Shown: positions 13,199-27,186 of the stretch, piece by piece
Layout: the number at the start of each line of letters is the position of its first letter
How positions within the stretch are numbered: position 1 is the stretch's first letter
Assembly: GCA_003342895.1 (NCBI GenBank)
Contig: PTFA01000017.1
Span: forward strand, 54,057 to 118,056
Length of the DNA stretch: 64,000 nt
Direction: 5' to 3'
Origin: Casuarius casuarius
Taxonomy: Eukaryota; Chordata; Aves; Casuariiformes; Casuariidae
Translations under genes and position numbers: made by a program
The notes under the pieces: model-generated
Seen by the model: the letters and a program-made list of their open reading frames with translations, nothing else
Database searches by the model: none
What the model was told of the DNA's origin: nothing

Positions 13199-15854
13199 AC
13201 CTCAGTTCTTAACTGTCTCTACTGAAAACACAGGGAAATTCACATAACTGTCTCCATGTAATGTGATCAATAGAGTGACCTGAGCGCATCTGGAAAAAGT
13301 TGTAGTCCTCCTTAAGCTTTCCTTCCCCTTTTTCCAAAATGCACGTGCTGAGAGGCCTGCCATTGTTCACCATCCTCCCATCATCAGTGTGTTACGTGAC
13401 AGAAAAAATGCCTGGTCTGGTACCTGATCTGCCTGGCATCCCTAAATTTCATGGCAGAAGCGAACTGAAAATCCTTGGCACAAGCATTTATTTTTATTCC
13501 AGAGGAGCAGAAGGCAAGTTCCCTCCATTGGTCAGCATACCGTACCCTGCCTACTGTACCCTTTTTGACCCCTACATGGGGGGAGACTCCAAGTGCAATG
13601 ATTGTTTCCCTCAGGCAAGGAATATTAAATGAGATTTGAGATTAAGGCCATAATCCTTTTTCTATCATTTATGTGCAAACCAAGTGTAAATGTATACATA
13701 ATGGTGGATTAGAATAGCTGGACTGAAAATATGGGAGAAAATTACTGTTCAGCTGTAATGGGCAGTGACCTGCCCATTTTGCAATGTGGAGGAAGAAGAG
13801 CAGAGCCCTCAGATCCGCAGTGGGTCTGCAATGCCCTGTGAAGCTTACCCGTGCCCGTATCTGCCATTTCTTCTCCCCGTTCACTCTTATCCCTCTTCAC
13901 GTGCCTCTTCAGCCCCTGCCTGTGCTGTGGCACCTGCCCCGTTGTAGGTCCTCACCTGGAGTCCCTCCTCTCCTTGCACTGGCAGGTGCTATCTAGGGCG
14001 GCTCATCACGAAATTCCCGCACTGCCGGGAGCAAGCTCACTGGTGGGTCCATGGCTGCTCTCCCACGGGCAGCGGGCAGAGCAGGGATGCCCAGAGGAGC
14101 GCTGCTTCTGCTTCCCAAAATGCTGCTTCTCCCCAGCCAGCTAATTAGGGAAGGGGAAGCCCAAGAAGAGGCTCACTAGCTTGACACCAGGGAGCAGTTC
14201 CCACTGCCCAACTTCATCCAGACACCCACACCGAATTCAGAGATGCTCAGGTTAGGAGGCTAGCCTGCCCCAGTGCACTCAGTGCAGGGAGAGATCCACC
14301 AGAGGCCTACTGAAAGCTGGCCCTTCATTTAGCTGGAAGGAGCCTTTCCCTGGAGAATAAAAGGAATCTAGTGGGACACTTGCCTGAAAGAGGTGGTATG
14401 ATTGCAAAGCAGCTGTGGTGAAAGTGCACTCACCTAAAACTGTGTTAACATAATTTTGAATAATGAGTATGTGAGAGGAAACCAATTTGCTTTTAGATAT
14501 CCCACAAACAGAAAAAAATCCTCAGATAAATTATTCATTGTGAATTATTTGCATAAGCTGATAGGAACTCATTAAACACCGAAAGACTAATTTGCAAGAG
14601 GAGAATGGAGAAATTCTTTAAACTGGTATTTCTCTTCTAAAGTTCTAATAATTGTCTCTCCAGTGAAGGAATTTGCCTCTTTTTTCTGCTGCTGTTCTGT
14701 ACTTCTTGGACTATCTTTACTGAATGTTTTATGGCAGAGTTTTCCTTTGAGCCAAAGAGCTGGAATTTCACAGCTACGTATTGAAGTGCATTAGAAAACA
14801 GTACAAGACATCACATTTCCTCCATTTACTTGTGGCTGAATTGCTACAAATTTTTAAATTGCCATACTTAAAAGTATTAGCTACAGATACATAAATCTCA
14901 CATTTTTTTTAAATCCATCTCAGCCTCTACATGCCAAGGATCCAGCTTTTACATTAAGTAATATGACAAATAATGCTAGGTGTCTCTGTTTCTGAATACC
15001 CAGTCTGAGCCAATTTAAAGGGACATAACTTGAGGCACCCAAAAACACTATACTGCAGTCAAGTTTGAAAATACTGGATTATACATCTATACCTCTAGAA
15101 AAGGGGCAGAATCAAGGACCTAGGATGCTTCAAGCAGTTGTTTGTCTAACCTGTTCTTTAAAGCCCTGCTCCAGGAGACTCTGCGAAGAGCCCAGGCAGC
15201 GTCTTCCCAGTGCGTGCCTATTCTTAGATTGAGGATATGCAAATTAAATTGTATTTGCTGCAAATTAAGCTGATTTCTTCTTGTCCCACCTTCAGGGGAC
15301 ATGGAAAACATTTGATACCTGACCTTCTTGTAAATCCTTTATATACAGCATAGTGCTGCTATGGTTCTTCTTGGATTTGTCTTTACGAGGCTAACTAGGC
15401 TTTTCCCGACTCCTCATTTTTGTTCAGTTCTGTGCTCTCTCCAAATGTGCTCAAAGTGTTCAGCTGAAGACTCACAGGCTCCAAGGAGAACCGAAGAAAA
15501 ATGTCTCCCATGTCTTCCACGGGTCATCTTTTTAATGCATTTTAGTAAATTGGGTAAGCATTAGATCTGAAGTGCTTGTAGCAACACCATAGTTTTTACT
15601 CGTGATGACGTAGCGATAGAGTGTAACTTCAGACCGTTTTCTGTGGAAGAGCTGTATAACCAGTTGTTCTCCATCTTGTGTTTATAGAGTTGATTTCTCT
15701 TTCCCCTGTGCACTTGCCTTGCCTGAATTTCTTTCTGATGGCACATCATTCCTCCAATGTATCAAGAACATTTTGACTTGTCTTCTCAGCCTTTGAAATG
15801 CTTCAGTCCTTCCTAACTTAGTACCACAGACAATTTTTTATAAATATGCTTTCC

Positions 15855-15935
15855 CTTCCACCATCCGTGTTAGTAGTGAAAACGTTGAATATAATTGGCT
15901 CAGGACGGCCCTTTGTGCAATCTCTGTTTCACATG
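15855..15935 (-). mobile_element. CR1 LINE reverse-transcriptase fossil
   Basis: Read on the minus strand, the bases follow the CR1 ORF2 segment around the reverse-transcriptase motif PQGSILGPILFN. GTGAAACAGAGATTGCACAA corresponds to V-T-S-G-V-P-Q, and after an apparent 2-base deletion CCAATTATATTCAACGTTTT corresponds to P-I-L-F-N-I-F, followed by a region like N-D-L-D-D-G. The frame is broken by the indel and by substitutions. The fragment may extend a little further on either side (about 15780-15970), but the match fades. Confidence 0.6.
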
Positions 15936-18758
15936 TCTGCTAAGTATGCCACTGAGTACATGAAACATATGTGTAGTGTACACAACAGTGTAAATGTACA
16001 GTAGTAAAGTACAGAGGTGGGGTAGAAATACAATCTGATAAATCCTACTGTGCCACACTAAGTCTGGGATTCAAACACAATTAAATTTCGTAGTCACTTT
16101 TTTGCTAAATAGTATCACTTGACAATGTAATTGCTTTGTATTCTAAACACAGATCAAAACTGCTCCTTCAAAAACTACCCTGATTCAGCAACCATCGAAA
16201 AAATGATACTGCCTTGCCATTGATGATTAATTCTAGTACTTATTGTAGAGTAATTTCAGAGTGAATTTTTTTGTGGCCAGTTTTCTTCTAATTCAGTTTC
16301 CCATACTGTTGCATTTGTGCTTAACATTTATGTTTGAAAAACTCTGCTGGACACAGAGTACATTGCCTGCAAACACTAATACTATGCTTGCCCCTTGCTC
16401 CCTCAGCAGTATTTGGGATATCAGTCTTTAGATCACCTTCCTCTGTTTCTGTGGGTTAGTGAGGAAAAGAGGATTACAGATGCTTTCCTTTGCCAGTGGA
16501 AGTTGTGCTGGCTTACGTTGGAGGAGAAAGGACTGAGTGAGATCACCATTTGAGCTGGAATATCCTATGTCAACGTGATAAATGAGAAGGAGAATAAATG
16601 AGAATGGGGGAGAGATGAGGGATGGCGGTGTGGGAGGGCGAACTGCCAGAAAAATCTTCTTCTAAAAAAACACAGGCCTNTCTGGAAATGGGCACTGTCA
16701 CTGCTCGAGGCAAGGAGGGCAGTGCTGCTGGAGGGCTGAGAGGCACTGCCTTCACAATGCATGGAGATGAAGATTTTGTAGGGACATCCATGGCTCTTCA
16801 GGCAAACCGGCAAGAGCCCAGAGACCGATCCCCTGTTTTTACGGCGCACTGGAGAATTACGTGGTCTCCAGCCCCAGCACTGAAACTTTTCCCACAGAGG
16901 AGGGCATTGACCCCGAGGGGATCTCCTGGGGTTGCAGCCGGATGGGCTGGTGCTGCAGGGCGCAGGCATCCGCCGGGCTGGCCCCCGCAAACCAGGCTCC
17001 TTGCAGGAACCGCTGCTTCCTCATCCTTTGTGCAGCTTCCTCTGGTTCACGCTGACAGAAGGGAGTGTGCTCTGTATTTGGTGGCAACACAGTTTTTCTT
17101 TGCTTTTCCTCTCATTTCCATGTGAGCTTGGAGGCCGAGGAGAGAATCCAGGCATTAGAAATGCCTCAGCGTTTCGTTGTGGATACAACAGCCTGTAAAC
17201 ACGTTGCTGGAGAAAGGCTGGCTTTTAAGGCATGACCTAGTTAAAGTTCCTACATCTGCAGAAATTTGGTTTTCTCAGCTAGGCAGTTCCTAACTAACCC
17301 TTGGTAAGTTGTTCCTTTCCTCCCCCCTTCCTCTGAAAGGCTGTAGCTCTCTTTTGGCAGGCGTAATTCAATCGAATAGTCATTGCATATTCCTTGCTAG
17401 TCATTCCTGCTCCCCTAGGCACTGACCGAGTCGTTGCCTACCCATCAGCCTTTCAGGGAAGTTTCATAGTGCTGCAGAGACACGGTGAAGAAAAGCAGTA
17501 TTTTTAAATGTGTGCTTTATTTTTGAAACCTGTATAAATAAATACAAAATGACAAAGAGGTTCATGTTTACTAAACATTGCATTTGATTGTATGACATTA
17601 CACAGTGTGTGTCACAAGAGTTCACCTTGTAATTGTGTCCTTTTAGCTGTTGGTGCATAATTCTATAACTCATAGGAGACAATTAGTCCTGAAGCTGCAT
17701 CCAGCCACCCTTTTAGTGGAACCCCTGAGTGCTTACAATTGCAAGAGAGTGTTAGGGGAGCTCTGGAGCCAACTGGCTGAAATCAGGGAATTTCGTTAAG
17801 AGAGGTCTGACATAGCAAAAGAAGAAGCTAATGGGAGGAGTGGGATAGATTCTCCAGAAAAGAAAAAGGTATTAAAGCTTCGGAGCATTTTTTATTTCTG
17901 ATTTTTTTTCCCCTTAGCAGTTACAGAAATATATCCAAAGTAATCAAGTCAGCGGAGATCACAGGTTCATTTGGAAATACGTTTTTTTTCATGCTCGCTG
18001 AGAGCAGGCAAATGGACAAATCTTGAATGATCAGTTTTTACCTGAAGAGCTGGTTCATATTTTGATAGGGGTAAAAATATACTCAACCACTTGATGAAGT
18101 GCTGGTTCTCCAAACCACTTACCATCCTCCCCCAGTGAAGGTCAACTGCCAAGGTTTTATAGACATGCTCTGGTCACGATTTGCTAGCTTGCTTCTTTAA
18201 ATTGCACTCTATGCGCTTCACATTCATTCTAATTCTCTTCAGAAGGCTTGAATGTAGATACCTTACCTTCACAGTTAGAGCTGATAAAACTATTTGCTGG
18301 AAATCATTTCTGCATTCTATTTGGCCTATTTGAAGCAAATTGTTTTTTTCAGGTAGACTTGAATTCTGTATAGATTTTTATGGATTATGTACTTGAATGG
18401 TGTGTGAGCACCAGGGCACTGCTAGAGCAGGAGGTGACAAGAAGTGAAGAACTGTAAAGAGGTTTAGGGTTTTGAAAATCTTTCCCTACAACATTTTTTT
18501 TTTTCCTAAATGAGAGAGCTTTTGGTAACATTCAGCAGAATGCATTCAGGTCTGTGTTTCCACCACATACCAGGTTTCCTATTGTTTGCATTTGCTATTG
18601 CCTTCCTCGTAAGTGCTGCTTGCTTGCTGTTCACCTTTCCCATTTTCCCCTATTGACGGAGTTAGAGCTCGATACCTTCCTTCCATCCAGCAGCAATTCG
18701 AAATAAGCTTGGTGGGTAAAGTGCCACTTTACTCTTCCATGAAATGATTAAATCCCAG

Positions 18759-18783
18759 ACCCCCCCCCTCCCCCCCGCCCCCG
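18759..18783. repeat. C-rich run, potential G-quadruplex on minus strand
   Basis: Plus strand: C8, T, C7, G, C5, G. The minus strand has three G tracts of 5, 7 and 8 separated by single bases, long enough to provide four G tracts. It lies in the intergenic 3' flank. Confidence 0.85.
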
Positions 18784-21700
18784 CTTTCATACTGGACATA
18801 ACAATGTTACCTTGGTCCATGACAAGGCCAAGGCATTACAGAAATAAGTCAGAAAAGATACGTCTTTTCTCAGCTCACATCTCTCCTCCTGCACAGAAGC
18901 CTCTTGTCTTCACTGCAGCTCATGCAGACTTGACAATAGCATAGGCTGATATGGCCAGAATTTTTATAACTGATTTTATATGCTTCAAATTTTGGATACT
19001 CAGTGAGACTTGTTAAAAAATAAAATATCTTCCTAAGTCCTCTTTTAACAGAAAATCTCATGTTCAAAGTGCATTCTTTTTCTGTTTCTTTGACTCATTT
19101 TCATTCCCATCTGAACAAAGGAAAAATCTACCAAATTTTTTAATGAAAAGCCAATATTTTCTGATGCAAATCTCAAAAAAAGCAATTCTCTCCTCCTCTC
19201 CTCCCTTTTCCAAAAGCTTTTTCCACGAGGCAATGTGTTTTCAAGACAACTGTTATATTCTGTTTGCTCTGCCATATAGGAATATTGAAAACCCATAGTT
19301 CTTCCTGGCTTAGGATTAGAATGTTAAGCACTTTTCTAAAAGCTGGTAGAGGAAACTGATTGTGCCTTGAAAAAGCAGCTGCGACCTAGTAGAATTAAAG
19401 GGACTTTTGCTTGTTTTACAACTCTCGTTCTCTTCCTTCTGTCGCCACCTTTATTTCCAAATGTACTAACAAAGGATAGAGATGGTAGGTAGGAGAAACC
19501 TTCTGGGGTGAATAAAACAATTCATACATAAAAATATTTGTTTGAGCTGAATAAAATCTCTTTCACCAACCAGTTATGTCAATAAAGCCTGCAGCATGAA
19601 TCTCAGACGGGTTGCATAGCATGAAGCCAAAGGCTGAGGGTTACCACGTACTGGAAAAGTGCCAGCCTAAGTATACCTGGATGGCATCCATAGCACGTCT
19701 ACATCCTAGCACATCTATGGCGAACCAATTTTTCTCACAGGGCTAAGTAGAGGCCAATTTTTTTGTAAGCTTTTAAAGAACATTAAAAACATGAATGCCC
19801 TCTTTTATGCTTCTCTCTGATGAAAGAGTAATTAAATGCTTTGCCTCTGCAGTGCTATGGTCTGGGTTGTTCCTCATTAAACCTGTGATGGTCAGTGCTC
19901 AGTCACAGCTGGCTCTGTGTCCTGGACTCCCGGTCACCCAAGCACCATCAGCGCTCTCCTCTGCTGCAGGGAACCACCTCACAAAACTAAACTCAGCCCT
20001 TGGCTTCAAGGCGCAGAAGAAATTGGTCATTTGGAACATGATGGGCCGCATTTTCAGCAAAGCTTAATAGCTATAAACCCTGTGAGGTCTGCAGAGAGAC
20101 ACTGATGTGCAGAAGAGTTATTTATTAAAGTATTTTTCCCATCATTTTTTCCAATTCTTCCTTATCCAGGCACCACAGTTTAAAGCTCTATTGGTTGTAG
20201 GTGTCAACAATTTAAACCTCTTACCTTATTTTCAGCCTGATGCTGGCAGAGACCACCTGAAGAGTTCTTCAGGGCTGTGAGTACATTTGAAAGCTTTTCT
20301 GTGCAGGCTTTTATGGCGTTCTCTACAGTAAATCTAGACATTTCTGATCTGAGTCGACTTACTGTCTCCCTTGATTTTCCCATTTCCAATATGTATTTGT
20401 TATTTCTACCTGTGAAATATTCTCCCTAAATTTATTATTTACTGCTCACTTTAGACATTTTATATTCTGAGATCCTGGCTTTCGAAACACAAGCTGGGAA
20501 GAAAAGGAACTCTATCAATGTTACCAATCTTTTTCATAATTTGAAGTCTTGCATCTCAACTCTGAATTTCCCCTTTCTAAGCCTGATTCTTTTAACCTTT
20601 TCTTGTAAGTTAGTTTCTTCAGCCTTGGTATCGTCACTGGCTGCAAGGCAATAATTGCTCCTTTTCTGGAGAGATTTGCAGAGCATCAAATGGGTAGTTT
20701 ATATGGTATTCTCCCTCTCTCTGTCTCTCTTTTTTCCTCTCCCTGTTTCTGCACGTTCCATATTATAAATCTTCTGTCTAATATGCACACAGATGGGGAT
20801 ATAAACTATAATATGATGTTCTGACATTGAGTTTTGAATATTTCTCCTTTCTAGACTTAACAATATATGTCATGTCTCTCATATATATCAGGGGTATGGC
20901 AGAGCAGCAAAGCGTCTTTGGTTTTCCTGTGACAGCTGCTGTAGGGACTCTCCCAGTAAGATCTGAGCTGTTGGCAGAAATGGTTCCCGTCAAAGGGGCT
21001 ACACAACAGGAATAATCCTGCAATTATACTGGGACCACTGCCTCTGGAGCCAGCACCAGGCGAGATTCAGCAGAATCCTACCTCTCTTGCCACCAGAGGT
21101 AGAGTATCCTGATTTATACACTGCTGTGAATAGGCAAGTCTGGAACAGCTCACAACAGCATGCTGAGAGGAAAGAAATGAGAGAAATTCAAATGCAGATG
21201 CTCTTGACTCAAGAATCACCTTAAAGGAGCTAGTATTTCCCACTTCCCGCCATAGGAAGTGTGCCTCAGGGCTCACTTTGTCTGGAAAGAAAACTAAACA
21301 TAGCTTAAAGGAAAAAAAACCCCTCCAACACATGATTATTTTATCAGAAAGGTGTGGCTGTTTCAAAAACATTACTAGTCAGCTGTTTTTCTCTAAGTAA
21401 GAATGCTCTAGCCGAAAGAGTGAGGGTGCATTTGTTATTTTCAGTAAGTTATAAGCCAGCATGAACCTGATTGCTCTCTGATTCTGTATGATATTGTATA
21501 TATTTCTTGCAAAAGTCTCCAGCACTGGGGTCCAGAGTCAATTATGAACGAAATCCACCTTTTATTCCAAAGCAATGAAGTACTGAATCTATATTTGAAT
21601 CCATGTAAGGACGCAGCTGTGAATTTTCATTTGCCATATGTGGAGAGCCCTGCTCCTATTTAGACAACCTTAATATACGTTATAGCTGCAAATCTTGCAT

Positions 21701-24700
21701 ACACTCAAATAATTTTGCTCACTCTTCATTTTCACTTAGACCTTCTTTGCCTTTGCAACTCAGCAGTTTTTATATTTTCTCTCCCATTTACCTGACACAA
21801 TAAAAACTGTTTATTTTCCTTTCTTAGCAGTTCTGAATTTCTGCAGCTAGCTTCTTTGTTCTTAAACTTGATAACTTCTCTGTCTCTCCACTCCTGCTGA
21901 TTCATTACCATCAGGACAGCTAAAACAGTCTTCCTACCAACTTTTGACTACACTTCTGGGTTGCCTTTTCCTCCTCTTTATATAGAGACAACTTGAATTT
22001 GGTATATGCACTATACATAATTGGTATGGGGGTGTATGCACTATATATATATTAGTGGGGCATATCTTTTTCCTGAATATAGCTGCCAAATATAAGATAA
22101 TTTTTACTTGTAGTATCAGTGAACAGATTGCTTATTATGAGATATAATCAGTATGCGAAGGCATACTTTTTTACACCATGTGTTTTCTGGCATTGATTTG
22201 TTTGTATGCATTTAAAATTTTGTTTCCAGAAAACTTCACCTGTGCAACTTGGTAATTTCTAGGAACATTAGTGGCAATCCTGCTCAAAAGTATGAGCATT
22301 CACAGAATGGAGCATATTTAAAGGGATTTAATGTGGCCGAAGAGAATCAGAATAGAATATTTTGCATTCATTTAAAGCATGTTCTATTGTATATACTCTG
22401 GATTTTCCAGCTATTAGGCTATTTAAAGCATGTTTCTTTCATATCCTGTATCTGTAAACTTTAAAGTGGACTTTTATTTCTGCTGTTGGATTGTTAGATG
22501 TCTTATTCCCCTCTTCTTTATAGCTAGATGGTTATCATATGTTTCAGTTATTCTATGCCAGGAAACTTAAATCAGTAAAACAAATCCAGTTCTCCTCAAT
22601 AAATTCTGTACTGCCATTAACCTACACATGTGTAAGTGATGTTTAAAGGTTGAACGTAAATGTGAGCACACTCAGGTGTGTTGAATCAGTAGTCCTGCCT
22701 AGTTCATCTGTGCAAACTGGTTGTACAAATGACTAAATGTGGTATTTTGGAATTAAAATATTCTGATTAGTATGTAGCATACACTATTTAGACATGCTGT
22801 TTGTGAANATTTGTTGGGCTTGCTTGAATTACTTGGTAACCTAAAAAAGAGACTTAATATGTCTGTGTTCTGAAGGTATACATGCAGATGAGAGGGGTTT
22901 TTTTCAGAGTAATATGTACTGATTACACATTTAGATAGCCTAATTTTTGTAAGTCGCGTCTATGGACAATTACATGAACAGCTTTCACTAATGCAGGCCA
23001 GCGAGGCATGCTGGCCTTGCACAGGACTGTTGCTCTGTGAGTTCCTGAATGATGTTGAGATGTAGCCTCTCTCACACTGGATTAGCAGTTAGAAAATGAA
23101 TAGAATTAGATTGTTGGTTTCAGCCAGAATTTCTGCCATCAGTGCCTGTGAATCCTGAATATAGGGCAGTGTGAGAAAGCACGACTGGAAGGGGCCAGAT
23201 CAGAAACCGTAACAGTTAGCAGAAGTTACCTCTGAACTCTAGACTCCAACTTTCCTTGAAACCAAAGTGGCTGAAAGCCTTGGCAAGTGCTGCTGGCAGC
23301 CAAGAGCTCTCTAGCTCTCAGGCCTGCTGCTGCTTACCCTGACTTGAGCTTGGGTTCTTCACTTGTTCTTTTGAGTAAATTCATTTTTATCTCATTGCTG
23401 CAACCAATGTGTGACAGAGCAACCATAACTAACCCCCCTTGTCACTCAGTTGGTGGTTTGCTTCTTCAGGAAGCCTCCTCTCCCCCAAGCCCCTGGGAGA
23501 AGGTGCAAATGGGTGGCCTGCATGGGCACTGGGAAAGGACAAAGGACCTAGGGGTGGACCCTGAGCGGTGACCTCAGCTCTACCATGCAGAGGGAGAGGT
23601 GCGTCTTGACAGGTGTTTTATAACTTTTTGGATGCTAAGCAGTTTGTAAGGAAATGTTTAACAGCAATATTTCTGGCGGTCCTGGTAGGGGTCTAGTTCT
23701 CATGTAATCCGGCAACTCTAGATTTTGGAGCTATTCAAACCACCACTCAGTTGCAGATTTTTATCTTAACCATTGGTTAGTCTGCTTGGGCTGCAGTTCT
23801 GTTGCTGGACTTGCTAGGAAAAACAAAGAAAAGCACTTGGATGCCATGAACATGGGAACAAACGCATACGAAGTGAAAGCCTTTTCCCTGTGCTTGCTGC
23901 TGAGCAGGGTGCAGCATGGGGCAAGAACAGCTACTGGGGAAGCAGCGCAAGCTCCGTCTTTGGGGCATCGCTGGCCTCGAGCTGCTGCAGGTGCCCTTGA
24001 ACTGTTCAACCATCGCTCTCTGATGGGAGTTGGAGAAGATGCACAGCCTAATTAGTTGGGATAGGCCAGATAATTCATCGGTTTGCTGACTAGGGGGTGG
24101 AATGGGAATTCTGTAGCAGGTTGGGAGCACAGGAAGCAAAGAGAGAGACAGCCATTTTATTTTAGGCTTATGCTATACATTGAGATCCATTATACAATTT
24201 TCTTCCCTAAGTTAATACAAAAATAGTAAAAATAGGTTAAAAAAAGCCAAAACAAAACCCCCTGAAATCTTGCAAGCCATTTATTTGACGCACGGGTTAA
24301 GACTTCTTGGAGCTTAAATAACCTAGAGTTATTTAGACTGATTTTTTTCCCCCCAAACTAAAAAAGGTGATGCCTTTTAGAACACCAACCATATTGGACT
24401 AATTCTTGTCTAAGCAGTAACTGCCCCAGGTAGCTGCATGTAAATGCTAAGGTGCCCCTCTCTTCAGGCGGGAGGCTGTGTCAGGTGTGGGTGTCTCAGG
24501 ACGACTATGGAGTGCAGGGTGCATCCACAGAAATGTCACTCTGCCCAACCTCAAGTGTGCTGGGCAGGAATACTTCTTTGAGCCACCTCCTGGGCCCATG
24601 CCCATCTCAAAGAAAGATTTTCCCTTGCACTTTTCTGGCAGGCAGTGGTTTTCACAATGGGTTGGCCAGATGCACAGCCCAGAATTTGGACCTAAAGCTC

Positions 24701-27033
24701 CTCGTTCTCCAGTTGGATCGGGGAAGGGAGAGGGTGAGCTGAGTTGCACCCATGCCTGCAATGGGCTGGAATCTGTGCTGCTCTCCCCATTCTCATCAGA
24801 GCTGCATGTACCCGGGGATGCTTACTCCTTTCCAAATATTTAAAAGCCAATAAATGACAAATAGCTTGAGTGATAAATGTAACTATACAAGCAAAGAAGA
24901 AATACTTCGCCCATTTATAGCTAATCATATAATTTGATTTGTATAGAAATGGGTCTTGATAGGTGTTAACATAAGGGAGAAAAAAGTTGTGGGTCGTCCT
25001 TTCTGCTGAGGGTGTTTAAGAAAGCAGCTTCCCATTGGGCTTGTGCCTTACCATGTGAGCTCTGCTTCAGTGAGACACGTAAGCATTTTAATAATTTCGC
25101 ACAGATGAGTAGCCGTATGTGAACAGGATTTCTTACATGCTTCAAGTTGCACCATGCTGAGTGACCTGCTGGCCCGGGCCGCGGGATGGAAGCTTTGCCC
25201 CAGGGGAGTCTTGGGGCACTGGCCTGGCGGTAGCATGCGATAGCCATGCACTTCGCTCTGGTTCGCTGCAGTAGGTAACCCACAGCGCAGATGGGCACCT
25301 TTCCTTCTTGGGCTCTGCTCCTGCCTCTAGCCTCCCATCCACGCTAGGGTAATTAGAGCAGTTTGAGGTATGTAGCAAATCCAAGGCCTAACTCATATTC
25401 TCTGCTTCCTTTCCCTAGTCCTCCAAAAACTCTGTGTCTATTTCCCAACTTAAGGAATAGGAAAATTATTAATTTGCTAAGTTTTGAAATAACCAGCTTT
25501 TTCTCTCACAAAGACCCATGCTAAAGAGAAGCCTTTTCCTACCGTCTCACTGTTTAAAGGGGAAGTCATGGTCTCTAGTTCTGACCCTCCTGAATTTTGT
25601 CCAGTAGTGCCACCACTCAATTTTGTTTCTTCTTTTAATGAAATTAAACAAGCTGTTGGTTGAAGTGGGATTTGGTGGCTTAGGAGACACTTAGCCTAGA
25701 GAAGCATTTAAAAACACACCTGTCAATTTACAGTGTACATTTTACCTGAAATCAGTGCTCGCTCAGAAAGCTTCTGAGAGCAGGTGTGAATCCTCACATG
25801 TTTCAAAGTAACCTCAAGCCACTTTGGTATTGTTTTCTCTCCAGGTTCATGCAGTTGACCATGATGAGTATGTTTGCTTGTCTTTAGAAAAGCAGCTCCT
25901 TTTCTTTGCCAGACAAGTTTATCTCAGCCTTCACAGCTCTAATTTTAATCTAACTGGAACATTCTCACGTAAAGCTTTGGGCAGAAAATTCTGGCTTCAT
26001 CAATTAATTTTTACAGTGAAATTATTCCAGCTATACCAGCTTTTCTCTTTTAATTTTTTCCTCCAGTTAGAGTACTTATGCATTGAAAATGAGCTTGTGC
26101 TAAGCCAAAATAAGGAATTATGTTACAAGAAAGACTGCACTGATCCTGATGGTTGTATGCATTTAGGTTGGTTCTTTTTCCCTATGCTTACTGCATAGTA
26201 AAAATATACTGTACACCAGACCTTACTGTATGTAACTTTTCATGTTTGTAGCTGATCTATGTGCTCAGAGAGCCGCAGTCCTGCTCATTCTTATTAGCCT
26301 TACTTAAAATATTTGCTGTTAAATTTTAGTCAGTGCCTGACAGTGTATAATATGACGTTACTCACTGAGTTTATACAAAATTTGGGTCATTTATATTGCA
26401 GACAAAACCACAGTTAAACCTGGCCTAAAAAGCCACTTAAGAGCGCGACAAAAAGTGCTTAAACATAGGTAGTCTTCTAAAAAGGAGGTTTACCAGTAAG
26501 GGTACATTCTTATGCACAGTTAGGCATCTGGAATGCTTTGCAAGAATAGAGCATGATATTTGCACCCGTTAATCTATGGATGCAATTGACTTTGGTGAAA
26601 ATAATTGCTCCGGAGAAAAGAGCCAAAGGGGATGAAGGCCAAAGTGGGTTAGCATAGTCTGGAGAACATGCAGTTTCTGGTACATGTTGAAGTATTGAAG
26701 CTACCTGTACNGAAGGAATATTTGGTGTATCTCAGATACATTGGGATTCAGGCAGAAATCTGATGGAGCTTGGTTAAGTACACTGTAGGCATTTTCATGG
26801 TTTTAGCTCACCAAGCCTGAAAGTGGGGAATGGAGTAACAGCTTGAGGTGAAATGTCATTAGAAAGATACATAAGTTGTTTCTGGTTCTGTTTTGGCTTT
26901 TTCTGTGTGAGCTGAGAGGCTTTAGAAAGTGGCGCTTCCCTAGCCTGGCCTTCCCTGCATGGACATGGGCACGGTCCCTTTTCCCTGCCAGCCCTGGGAA
27001 GCAACAGCAACTACTGGTAAGGAATAAATTCCT
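18784..27033. other. Intergenic 3' flank, no gene seen
   Basis: AT-rich sequence with small local repeats (TATGCACTATA twice at about 22005-22045; ATTTAAAGCATGTT at 22370 and 22421), a CT tract at 20.7 kb and N bases at 22808 and 26711. GC-richer bits near 23.9-24.8 kb and 25.15-25.35 kb carry no recognisable exon. Confidence 0.75.
20711..20748. repeat. CT-rich simple repeat
   Basis: Tract of CTCCCTCTCTCTGTCTCTC followed by T- and C-rich sequence. Confidence 0.75.
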
Positions 27034-27186
27034 GGAATAAATTTCCAGAGGAGGTTCAGGAATCTGCCTTTATACAGATTTCTAAGAATGGGCAAGACAA
27101 ATATCCTTCAGCAATGATTTAAGTACAGCTGGCTTTGCCCTGGGGCGAGAGGACAGGCTAGATGCCTTCTAACCCTGATTTCTGTA
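27034..27186 (+). mobile_element. CR1 LINE 3' end fragment
   Basis: The sequence follows the typical CR1 3' terminus: GGAATAAATTTCCAGAGGAGG, then an aatct...gatttctaag stretch, GGCAAGACAAATATCCTTCA, and the diagnostic end GGACAGGCTAGATGCCTTCT followed by AACCCTGATTTCTGT. The last part corresponds to the CR1 line 'ggctggactagatgacctcttg'. It is heavily mutated and truncated at its 5' side. It lies in the 3' flank of PTCHD1. Confidence 0.78.

Larger units (their letters stand above)
12799..18758. other. Intergenic 3' flank with a CR1 relic and a GC patch
   Basis: Contains the duplication at 13135-13198, the CR1 reverse-transcriptase fossil near 15.9 kb and GC-richer patches at about 13780-14130 and 16690-17060. 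The second patch hosts a 167-codon open frame (16622-17125) that includes an N and shows no family resemblance. I see no gene. Confidence 0.75.

Noticed and set aside
14547..14556. ATTTGCATAA octamer-like (POU) site
   Set aside because: A site this short is expected about once per window by chance; no supporting cluster was seen.
16622..17125. 167-codon plus-strand open frame in a GC-richer patch
   Set aside because: No recognisable domain, contains an N, low-complexity Ala/Gly/Arg composition, and overlapping frames of similar length on both strands. The G+C bias explains the lack of stops.
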